From IDS-8 sp964607425 (GTDB lineage Bacteria; Pseudomonadota; Gammaproteobacteria; Steroidobacterales; Woeseiaceae): a stretch of 13,746 nucleotides of DNA. The notes under the pieces were generated by a model. The model was not told the origin of the DNA, searched no databases, and saw nothing but the letters and a program-made list of their open reading frames with translations. This document shows, piece after piece, positions 7,419-13,746 of the stretch. The number at the start of each line of letters is the position of its first letter. Within the stretch, counting starts at the first letter, position 1. The position numbers and the translations under genes are program-made. The stretch covers positions 1 to 13,746 of the forward strand of contig CAZSKQ010000093.1 of assembly GCA_964607425.1 (NCBI GenBank). The letters are read 5' to 3'.

Positions 7419-8432
7419 ATGACGATCAGGATCGGTATCAACGGCTACGGCCGGATTGGCCGCAATGTGCTGCGGGCGCTGTACGAGTCCCAGCGGAACG
7501 ACGAGATTTCGATCGTCGCAATCAACGATCTCGCCGACGTGCACGCGAACGCTCACCTGACGCGGCGCGACACCGCGCATGGCCGTTTCCCGGGTACCGT
7601 GGAAGTGGAAGGCGATTCCATGTACGTCAACGGCGACCGCGTGCGGGTGCTGGCGGAGCGGGATCCGGCGAAGCTGCCCTGGGGTGAGCTCGGCGCGGAT
7701 ATCGTGATCGAATCCACCGGTCTTTTCGCATCGAGAGAAAAGGCCTCCGCGCACCTGAAGGGCGGCGCGAAGAAGGTGATCATCTCGGCGCCGGCGGGCA
7801 AGGACGTGGATGCCACCATTGTCTATGGCGTTAACCACAACATTCTGAAAGCCAGCGACACCATCATCTCCAACGCGTCCTGCACCACTAACTGCCTGGC
7901 GCCGCTGGTCAAGCCGCTACACGAGGCGATTGGCATCAAGGAAGGCCTGATGACCACGGTACATTCCTACACGAACGACCAGGTGCTGGCGGACGTCTAT
8001 CACAAGGACCTGCGGCGCGCGCGTGCGGCCGGCGTATCGCAGATCCCGACCAAGACCGGCGCCGCCGCGGCCATTGGCCTGGTACTGCCGGAACTGGACG
8101 GGCGCCTGGACGGCTTCTCGATTCGCGTGCCGACTTTCAACGTCTCCATCGTCGACCTCACGTTCACGGCGGAACGCGCGACCACGGTCGAGGACGTCAA
8201 CCGCATTATGAAGGAGGCGAGCGAAGGCGAGCTGAAGGGCGTGCTTGCGTACAACGACGAGCCGCTGGTTTCGATCGATTTCAACCACGATCCGGCGTCG
8301 TCGACCTTCGACGCGGGCCTGACGAAGGTGCAGCGCGGCACGCTGGTCAAGGTGATGGCCTGGTACGACAACGAGTGGGGCTTTTCGAACCGCCTGCTCG
8401 ACACCGCCATCGCGCTCGCCAACGCCCCGTAG
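7419..8432 (+). CDS. gap: Glyceraldehyde-3-phosphate dehydrogenase (type I, phosphorylating)
   Basis: It oxidises glyceraldehyde-3-phosphate to 1,3-bisphosphoglycerate with NAD in central glycolysis or gluconeogenesis. The 337-residue protein shows the Rossmann start INGYGRIGRNVLRA, an aspartate after the second strand (Asp37, favouring NAD over NADP), the catalytic NASCTTNCLAP with Cys155, the activating His182 in TVHSYTND, and the C-terminal WYDNEWGFSNR. ATG at 7419 follows an excellent AGGAGAGGAAG purine run. The stop codon (8430-8432) is itself part of a REP-like head, GTAGGAGC. The product of this step feeds the next enzyme, encoded immediately downstream. Confidence 0.98.
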   Translation: MTIRIGINGYGRIGRNVLRALYESQRNDEISIVAINDLADVHANAHLTRRDTAHGRFPGTVEVEGDSMYVNGDRVRVLAERDPAKLPWGELGADIVIESTGLFASREKASAHLKGGAKKVIISAPAGKDVDATIVYGVNHNILKASDTIISNASCTTNCLAPLVKPLHEAIGIKEGLMTTVHSYTNDQVLADVYHKDLRRARAAGVSQIPTKTGAAAAIGLVLPELDGRLDGFSIRVPTFNVSIVDLTFTAERATTVEDVNRIMKEASEGELKGVLAYNDEPLVSIDFNHDPASSTFDAGLTKVQRGTLVKVMAWYDNEWGFSNRLLDTAIALANAP

Positions 8433-8470
8433 GAGCGCGCACCGCGCGCGATGCCACACGCATCGCGCGC
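8429..8470 (+). repeat. REP-like head plus perfect 11-bp hairpin after gap
   Basis: GTAGGAGC at 8429-8436 matches the head of the REP family at 2481-2581, but here in plus orientation; its TAG is the gap stop codon. A GC-rich palindromic body follows. Independently, an 11-bp stem (8444-8454 with 8460-8470) with no mismatch closes a CACAC loop. No T run follows, so this is more likely an mRNA-stabilising or processing element, or a leaky attenuator between gap and pgk, than a full terminator. Confidence 0.7.
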
Positions 8471-8496
8471 CGCCCCAGCCGCGCCGGCAAGCCATC

Positions 8497-9690
8497 ATGA
8501 CCATCATCCGCATGCCCGAAGTCGATCTAGCAGGTAAGCGCGTGCTCATTCGCGAGGACCTCAACGTGCCGGTGGCGGACGGGCGGGTTACCAGCGTTGC
8601 GCGGATAGAAGCGGCCTTGCCGACGATTCGCCAGGCGCTGGACGCCGGCGCCGCGGTGATGGTCATGTCGCACCTCGGCCGGCCGCGGGAAGGCGAGTAC
8701 GACCCTGAATTCTCGCTGCAGCCGGTCGCCGCCACCCTGGCGGCGGCGCTCGGACGTGACGTACCGCTGGTCCGCGACTGGATCGGCGGGGTCGAAGTCG
8801 AGCCGGGTGACATCGTGCTGCTGGAGAACGTGCGCTTCCTGCCCGGGGAGAAAGCTTGCAACGAGCAACTCTCGCGGCGGATGGCCGCGCTTTGCGACGT
8901 TTTCGTGATGGACGCCTTTGGCACGGCGCACCGCGCGCAGGCGAGCACTTACGGAGTCGCGCGTTATGCGCCGGTCGCCTGTGCCGGCCCGCTGCTGGCG
9001 GCCGAGCTGGAAGCATTGTCCAGGGCGCTAGAGCAACCGGAAGCACCCGTGGTCGCGGTGATAGGCGGCTCCAAGGTATCCACCAAGCTCACGGTGCTCG
9101 AGGCGTTGTGCGGGATCGTCGATGAGCTCATCGTGGGAGGCGGTATCGCCAACACGTTCATCGCCGCGGCGGGCCACCCGGTCGGCCAATCGCTGCACGA
9201 GCCCGACATGCTGGACATCGCGCGGCGGCTGGCCGCCAACGAAGAGGACCGGGCACGAATTCCGCTGCCGGTCGACGTGGTCACCGGCAGCGAATTTTCC
9301 GCCTCGGCGGAAGCGGCCGTGCGGCCGGTGGACGGGGTAGGTTCCGGCGAGCTGATCCTGGACATCGGTCCCGAGACGGCCGCCGAATACGCCCGGATCA
9401 TCGCGAGGGCGCGCACGATCATCTGGAACGGCCCGGTGGGCGTCTTCGAGTTCGACCGGTTCGGCGAGGGCACGCGCATCGTCGCGGAGGCAATCGCCGA
9501 CAGCGCCGCATTCTCCATCGCCGGCGGCGGCGACACGCTCGCGGCGATCGAAAAGTACGGTGTCGGGTCGGGGATCTCCTACATCTCGACGGGAGGCGGA
9601 GCCTTCCTCGAATTCGTCGAGGGCAAGACACTGCCGGCGGTCGCCATCCTCGAAGAACGGGCCCGCACGGATAGCCCTGCAATTCGCTAG
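8497..9690 (+). CDS. pgk: Phosphoglycerate kinase
   Basis: It transfers the acyl phosphate of 1,3-bisphosphoglycerate to ADP, forming ATP and 3-phosphoglycerate. The 397-residue protein is typical in length. It has the family signature R-x-D-x-NVP (Arg19, Asp21, Asn23), the substrate loop HLGRP (59-63), LLENVRF, GPLLAAELEAL, IGGSKVSTK in the hinge region, WNGPVGVFE, and the C-terminal nucleotide-binding GGGDT followed by STGGGAFLE. ATG at 8497 is followed by the family-like DLAGKRVLIR. The ribosome-binding site is weak. Spacing from gap is 64 bases, nearly all filled by the REP-like element and hairpin; spacing to pyk is 9 bases. Confidence 0.98.
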   Translation: MTIIRMPEVDLAGKRVLIREDLNVPVADGRVTSVARIEAALPTIRQALDAGAAVMVMSHLGRPREGEYDPEFSLQPVAATLAAALGRDVPLVRDWIGGVEVEPGDIVLLENVRFLPGEKACNEQLSRRMAALCDVFVMDAFGTAHRAQASTYGVARYAPVACAGPLLAAELEALSRALEQPEAPVVAVIGGSKVSTKLTVLEALCGIVDELIVGGGIANTFIAAAGHPVGQSLHEPDMLDIARRLAANEEDRARIPLPVDVVTGSEFSASAEAAVRPVDGVGSGELILDIGPETAAEYARIIARARTIIWNGPVGVFEFDRFGEGTRIVAEAIADSAAFSIAGGGDTLAAIEKYGVGSGISYISTGGGAFLEFVEGKTLPAVAILEERARTDSPAIR

Positions 9691-9699
9691 ATTTTTGCC

Positions 9700-11136
9700 A
9701 TGCTTCGCAGAACCAAAATCGTCGCTACGCTGGGACCCGCGACCGACGATGCGGACTGCCTCGAGCGCATGATCCGCGGCGGACTCGACGTGGTCCGCAT
9801 AAATTTCTCGCACGGTACGGAAGAGGAGCAACGCAATCGCGTCGCGATGCTGCGCCGCATCGCGAAGAAGTGCGGCCGCGACATCGGCGTGATGGGCGAC
9901 CTGCAGGGGCCGAAAATCCGTATCCGGCGCTTCCGCGACGGCAGTGTCACGCTGCGCGACGGCGCCCGGTTCTTTCTCGACCCGGCGCTGGACGGCGGTG
10001 CCGGTACCGCGGAAGGTGTTGCGGTTGCTTACGCCGACCTGCACAAGGACGTGAAGCCCGGCGATGTATTGCTACTGGACGATGGCCAGATCAGGTTGAA
10101 CGTCGAACGGGTGGACGGCACGCGCATCCACACGATCGTCGTGAGCGGCGGACCCTTGTCCGACAACAAGGGCATAAACTGCCAGGGAGGCGGCCTGTCG
10201 GCGCCTGCCCTGACCGACAAGGACCGCGAGGATATCCGCATCGCCGCCGAGCTGGAGATGGATTTTCTCGCCGTTTCGTTCGTGCGTAGCGCGCAGGACG
10301 TGGAAGAGGCGCGGCAGCTGTTGCGCGAGGCGGGCGGCCAGGCTTCGCTGGTCGCGAAAATCGAGCGCGCGGAGGCAGTGCAGGACATCGAATCCATCAT
10401 CGAGGCCTCCAACGTGGTCATGGTCGCGCGCGGCGACCTCGGCGTCGAGATGGGTTACGCGGAACTGACCGGTCTGCAGAAGCAGATTATCCGGCGAACG
10501 CGCCACAAGAACCGGATCGTCATCACCGCGACGCAGATGATGGAATCGATGATCACCCACATCATGCCCACGCGGGCCGAAGTTTCTGACGTAGCGAACG
10601 CCGTGATGGACGGCACCGATGCAGTGATGCTGTCGGCTGAAACCGCGATCGGCGAGCACCCGCTTGCCGTGATCGAAGCCGTGAGCGAGATCTGCAACGG
10701 CGCCGAGAAGTATGCGCTGGCCCGCGGACGCACCTCCCACCGCATGGACGACCGCTTCGAAGCCGTGGACGAGGCGATTGCCATGGCCGTGATGTACACG
10801 GCCAACCATCTTCCCGTCAAAGCCATCATCGCGCTCACCGAATCCGGCAACACTACCCGGTGGATGTCGCGCATCCGGTCCGACATCCCGATCTACGCCT
10901 TCACGCCGCACGCCACGACGCGCCGGCGCGTGACCCTCTATCGCGGCGTCACCCCCGTGCCGTTCAAGATGAATCATTCCGACCTGCACCAGCTCTACCA
11001 GGACATTTTCACGACGCTGTTGTCGCGGAACCTCGTGGACGTGGGCGACCGCGTCATCTTCACCAAGGGCGACATGGAAGGCGTTTCGGGCGGCACCAAT
11101 GCGATGAAAATCGTGAGCGTGACCGCCCCCGCCTGA
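9700..11136 (+). CDS. pykA: Pyruvate kinase, PykA (type II) family
   Basis: It converts phosphoenolpyruvate and ADP to pyruvate and ATP. The 478-residue protein resembles E. coli PykA more than PykF. Seen: RRTKIVATLGPA (3-14), RINFSHG (33-39), GDLQGPKIR (66-74), the catalytic lysine in VAKIERAEA (Lys220, with metal ligand Glu222), ARGDLGVE (243-250), ATQMMESM and MPTRAEVSDVANAVMDG. GPKIR, with Lys72 where potassium-dependent kinases carry a glutamate (GPEIR), suggests potassium-independent activity; this follows from published work on the family, not from the sequence alone. The start at 9700 lies 9 bases after the pgk stop, so translation is probably coupled. It is the last gene of the operon; the fructose-bisphosphate aldolase gene often found next is absent. 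Confidence 0.96.
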   Translation: MLRRTKIVATLGPATDDADCLERMIRGGLDVVRINFSHGTEEEQRNRVAMLRRIAKKCGRDIGVMGDLQGPKIRIRRFRDGSVTLRDGARFFLDPALDGGAGTAEGVAVAYADLHKDVKPGDVLLLDDGQIRLNVERVDGTRIHTIVVSGGPLSDNKGINCQGGGLSAPALTDKDREDIRIAAELEMDFLAVSFVRSAQDVEEARQLLREAGGQASLVAKIERAEAVQDIESIIEASNVVMVARGDLGVEMGYAELTGLQKQIIRRTRHKNRIVITATQMMESMITHIMPTRAEVSDVANAVMDGTDAVMLSAETAIGEHPLAVIEAVSEICNGAEKYALARGRTSHRMDDRFEAVDEAIAMAVMYTANHLPVKAIIALTESGNTTRWMSRIRSDIPIYAFTPHATTRRRVTLYRGVTPVPFKMNHSDLHQLYQDIFTTLLSRNLVDVGDRVIFTKGDMEGVSGGTNAMKIVSVTAPA

Positions 11137-11232
11137 GATTTCTTACCAGGGAAGCTTACCCAGCGCCTGTAGTCCAATCCGCCGGGGCGCCGCGAACCGG
11201 CAAGCTCGAAAGCCTGATGAGGCCGGACGATT
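11137..11232. other. Intergenic junction between the core operon and the cas-associated region
   Basis: No gene is seen here. It holds short weak inverted repeats (for example GCCT and AGGC around a GATG loop at 11212-11223) that might end the pyk transcript, but no strong terminator. No tRNA, attachment site, insertion sequence or terminal repeat is recognisable, so the boundary of the acquired DNA cannot be fixed by eye. Confidence 0.4.
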
Positions 11233-11261
11233 TTGGTGATCGGGCTCTTTTGTTCTATACT
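11233..11261 (+). promoter_or_regulatory. Sigma-70 promoter of the WYL regulator remnant
   Basis: TTGGTG (11233-11238) and TATACT (11256-11261) are separated by exactly 17 bases, the best promoter match in the window. Start would be near 11268. The leader is about 28 bases to ATG 11296, or about 13 to ATG 11281. It points toward the 3' end of cas2, so any transcript would run antisense to cas2 and cas4-cas1. Confidence 0.7.
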
Positions 11262-11263
11262 GG

Positions 11264-11273
11264 TGGTAGACCA
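11264..11273. promoter_or_regulatory. Operator-like half-palindrome at the start site
   Basis: TGGT-AG-ACCA overlaps the predicted transcription start. Its position would suit autorepression by the adjacent helix-turn-helix protein. The 4-bp arms are short, so this is suggestive only. Confidence 0.3.
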
Positions 11274-11295
11274 ATAACAAATGCGTCGGGTCACG

Positions 11296-11922
11296 ATGGA
11301 CCGAACAGAACGCATCTACAAGATCAAATCGATGCTACAGGGTGGCGCTGCCGTTCGCATAGAGCGGTTTTTGGCGGCCCTTGAAGTCTCCAAGCCGACC
11401 TTCCGTCGCGATCTCGAGTACATGCGGGATCGACTCAACTACCCGATCGTGTGGGACCGAGAAAGACGTGGTTACCGGGTCGAGGAAGCGGGAGCCGGCC
11501 GACACGAGCTCCCCGGACTGTGGCTCAGCAGCTCGGAGGCTCATGTGCTGCTGACCATGCACTACCTGCTGGGTAGCCTGCCACCAGAGCGCTCGCGGCC
11601 GCCGGCAAAGCGTTCAGACGACGATTGCTTCCCGCTTCACAGCTTCGAAATTCGATTTCCCAAGGCTGATTATACGAGGGCTGACGTGGTCGGCAACGCC
11701 GATATCGATTATCAGGACATCGTCCTCCTGGTGATGAATGAGCTGGTCCAGCATGGACACCAGGTCGGCATGACGGCGTTTGTTCAATCGGCACTGGAAT
11801 ACGGAGAGTTGCAGCCACTCGCCATGTCCATTCATCAGCTCATACACTGCGCGCCAGCGCTTCGGATCGCTGATATCGTAGGTGACAAGGTAAAGATGAT
11901 CATCCATTGTTCTACCTGGTAG
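11296..11922 (+). pseudogene. Truncated WYL/YafY-type helix-turn-helix regulator fused to antisense-cas2 sequence
   Basis: Residues 1 to about 95 from ATG 11296 (MDRTERIYKI) look like the N terminus of a YafY/DeoR-like regulator. A winged helix-turn-helix is seen (VSKPTFRRDLEYMRDRL, then IVWDRERRGYRV, ending near residue 62), followed by the linker motif ELPGLWLSSSEAHVLLTMHYLL. Such proteins normally continue for another two hundred or more residues into a WYL ligand-binding domain. Here similarity ends at about 11580. From 11614 the frame is exactly the reverse strand of cas2, running by chance to TAG 11920-11922. The product would be a DNA-binding head with a meaningless tail of about 100 residues. 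ATG 11281 is an alternative start. WYL proteins are recurrent CRISPR-associated regulators, which fits the neighbours. I infer a deletion inside this gene. Confidence 0.75.
11614..11907 (-). CDS. cas2: CRISPR-associated endoribonuclease/integration subunit Cas2
   Basis: A complete 97-residue Cas2. With Cas1 it forms the complex that inserts new spacers into the CRISPR array, Cas2 being the central dimer. Seen: the first strand LYLVTYDISDPKRW with the conserved aspartate (Asp11), the SVFQCRL strand, and a C-terminal dimerisation segment ending REAIVV. Length and sequence resemble the Cas2 that accompanies Cas4-Cas1 fusions in type I-U (I-G) systems. ATG 11907 is 4 bases after the cas4-cas1 stop, so translation is coupled. 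The gene is intact, but only about 33 bases separate its stop from the broken WYL regulator on the other strand. A CRISPR array would usually follow and none is present. Confidence 0.93.
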   Translation of the reverse strand: MDDHLYLVTYDISDPKRWRAVYELMNGHGEWLQLSVFQCRLNKRRHADLVSMLDQLIHHQEDDVLIIDIGVADHVSPRIISLGKSNFEAVKREAIVV

Positions 11923-13646
11923 TGAAGCCGGGGAATGCTTTCACGTCGCCCAACAGGAAGCGCCCGAGAAGCCTTGCCTGCAACTCGAGAACGCGCCGAT
12001 AGCTCACCCGGTATCCAAAAAGCGGATGCGTGATTTCCTGGCCCAGTCGCCTCTCGAATGCACCGATAAACCTCTTCCTGCCGTCGTTCGTCAACGCGAC
12101 ACTGCCGGCAGCCGAGACGAAGTCACTGGGCCGCACTTCGCCGTTATTGATTGCTGATAGCACGCTCGAGTCGGCGATTAGCGGTCGAAACGGCTCCATC
12201 ATGTCCAGCGCAAGCGCGGGTCGCCCATAGCGCGGCTGGTGATAAAAGCCCCGGTACGGGTCGAAGCCAACCGCTGTCAGTGTCACGGTCCATGTCCGAA
12301 CGAGCAGGCTGTAACCGTACGAAAGCAGCGCATTGACCGGGTCCGTCGGCGGGCGGCGGTTTCGCGTCGTGAAATCAAACGCAAAATTGTTCCGGTCACC
12401 CTCTCGTTTGATTGCCCGGCCGAAAGCCCCGAAGTATCGGGCCGCTGCCGCTCCTTCAATTCCGAGCAGTTCCTGGAGACTGGAAGCTCGCCGAGCCTGG
12501 TTCGCATCCCGCTTCAAGTCGGACATGAGCCTGTCGGGTTTGTCGTTCCCGCGCCAGTTGCGCCTGAGTAACGTGCGCGAATTCAGGATCTTCGTGTGCA
12601 CCAGGCCGCGCGCGATGGCAAGGCAGGCTTGCTCATCAAAACTGGATCGGTACTGGGCTGTGCGAAGTTCGACGTTCTTGTGCACAGTACCGACAGTGTG
12701 GCCCAGGAACCAGCCGCCATAAGAATGCCAGCTCACCGGAATGCCGCGGCGCATAAGCTCATGGAGGCAGGGGGTGGTGAGATAGATATTTCCCATCAAC
12801 ACCAATTGGGATACTTCAATCAGGCGAGCCTTGGTCGGTGGATCTTCGCCGACCGTTACTTCGAGCATCTCGTGCTTCTTGCTGATCTTGGCACGATTGG
12901 CCTGGACATATAGCGGAAGTGCGTCATCCTTTGGCACCGCAAGCGGGCGGGGCGCTACTTCCTCGCGGACGAGGAAATTGACTTCATCAGGCAGGCAAAT
13001 GCCCACCAAGGAGCATCGGGGACACTTGGGGCTGTCTTCAAGCGGCACCGGTATTTGCCCGCCAGCGGCAATGAGGCGCAGTCCGTTTATCGCAGCCAGC
13101 GTTTGTGCGCGCAACTCCTCATCGAATTCAACCGTTACTCGCTCTTTCGATGCAACGTAATAGAGGACGCCGCTCGAACACGTGTAGCCGTGCTCCTCGA
13201 GGATCATGCCCTGTACACAGAGCTGAACTCGCTCGGGATCGTAGGCACCCCTGGCTACATGGGGCCGTTTACCGCGCTTGTAGTCGACCGGTGTTACGAG
13301 GCTACCCTCGCTCTCCACCAGGTCCATTTTGGCGATCAGTCCGAGACGATTGGAAAGAGAGGGTAATGGAGCGGGCATGCAGCTTTTCAGTCTCTTCCGC
13401 ATCCTCGCTGCTACTCTCGTCGCTGCCGGCGGGCTGCAGTTTGCCACCGGGTTTGTCCACTCGCCGATGCGCGTAGCGCCCCTCTACAGTGTCGGCTGAT
13501 TCCGCCCACTCGCCTTGCACCCACTCGAGATAAGCAAGCCTCGGGCAGTACTCGTACTCGTTGACCATTCGCGCCGGTAACAGGGGCATGTCTCGGGCGA
13601 GTTCCGGAAACGGTAATGGTAATTCCGTCTGGCGCTGGTTGCTCAT
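11912..13646 (-). pseudogene. cas4-cas1: Cas4-Cas1 fusion (type I-U/I-G adaptation), interrupted by a one-base frameshift
   Basis: Read through one frameshift this is a 577-residue fusion of a Cas4 nuclease, which trims and orients prespacers, to a Cas1 integrase. Cas4 part, residues 1 to about 220: iron-sulfur ligands Cys34 (YCPR) and Cys208, Cys211, Cys217 (CPRC...GIC), and RecB-nuclease residues His60, Asp108 and Asp121-x-Lys123 (DYK). Cas1 part: metal ligands Glu397 (IEGAAAARYFG), His469 (FYHQPRYGRP) and Asp481 (LALDMMEPFRP). All are present. The reading frame breaks after residue 97 (HARSITLS), at 13354-13356; deleting one base restores S-NRLGLIAKMDLVE. Start ATG 13646 is preferred, with GGGG just upstream; GTG 13664 is possible. 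Without correction the halves are a Cas4 N-terminal stub and a frame (open from 13447) holding the rest of Cas4 and Cas1. The break is either real inactivation or a sequencing error. Confidence 0.9.
13354..13356 (-). other. Probable single-base insertion (frameshift site) in cas4-cas1
   Basis: On the minus strand the run reads CTCTCTTTCC. Conserved Cas4 sequence lies in one frame up to HARSITLS and in the next frame from SNRLGLIAK. Removing one T from the TTT run joins the two without loss of a residue. The site is a short homopolymer within a CT-rich run, where both replication slippage and base-calling errors occur. Confidence 0.85.
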
Positions 13647-13746
13647 AGGCCCCGTCGCATCCACGTGAACCGGCAGTGTGTCCCGCGGGCTGTCTACGCC
13701 TTTGCCGGGTCAACGGCTGCTGTTTGCCGCGAACAACACATCCTAG
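13647..13746. other. Region upstream of cas4-cas1; no gene recognised
   Basis: The last 100 bases hold no recognisable gene or CRISPR repeat. Two minus-strand frames hit stops within this stretch; either could be the 3' end of an upstream cas gene, but too few codons are visible to identify one. The third frame continues antisense-like into cas4 and has no recognisable family sequence. Confidence 0.35.

Noticed and set aside
11137..11613. An insertion sequence or integrase explaining arrival of the cas segment
   Set aside because: No transposase or integrase frame, terminal inverted repeat, target duplication or tRNA end is visible in the interval.
11912..13447. A separate intact Cas1 gene starting at 13447
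   Set aside because: Its first ~31 codons are the wrong frame of the Cas4 coding sequence; Cas4 motifs from residue 32 on show it is the 3' part of a frameshifted fusion.
13411..13713. A 100-residue minus-strand frame at the right edge as an upstream cas gene
   Set aside because: It overlaps the Cas4 N terminus out of frame and is Arg-rich without recognisable family sequence, so it is a shadow frame.

Overview
The window looks like chromosomal DNA of a high-GC gammaproteobacterium, with an acquired CRISPR-Cas remnant at its right end. The evidence is gene order (hemL beside a small rubredoxin; ahcY-metK divergent from tkt-gap-pgk-pyk), close resemblance of HemL, MetK, transketolase and PykA to gammaproteobacterial forms, and REP-type repeats with a GTAGGAGC head. 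I cannot name a genus. All assignments rest on motif and family recognition by eye, not on searches.

Layout. 1-1299 (minus): hemL, tetrapyrrole synthesis. 1426-1590 (plus): a complete 54-residue rubredoxin, divergent from hemL; a perfect 10-bp inverted repeat brackets the candidate hemL promoter. 1631-2395 (minus): a CpdA/Icc-type metallophosphoesterase, convergent with rubredoxin across a hairpin. 2481-2581: three tandem REP-like repeats. 2607-3920 and 4013-5173 (minus): ahcY and metK, the S-adenosylmethionine cycle, with a fourth repeat between them. 5339-11136 (plus): tkt, gap, pgk and pyk, a pentose-phosphate and lower-glycolysis operon. The gap stop codon lies inside another REP-like head, followed by a perfect 11-bp hairpin.

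From 11137 the character changes. A good sigma-70 promoter drives the N-terminal part of a WYL/YafY-type helix-turn-helix regulator. It is cut off after about 95 residues, and its frame runs on into the antisense strand of a complete cas2. On the minus strand, cas4-cas1 (one fused gene) and cas2 form a type I-U (also called I-G) adaptation module. The fusion carries a single-base insertion in its Cas4 half, yet every nuclease, iron-sulfur and integrase residue I looked for is present on either side. No CRISPR array and no interference genes are visible. Where an array would normally follow cas2, the broken regulator is found instead, within about 33 bases. I read this as a decayed or rearranged adaptation module whose array and flank were lost by deletion; the rest of the locus, if it exists, would lie beyond base 13746.
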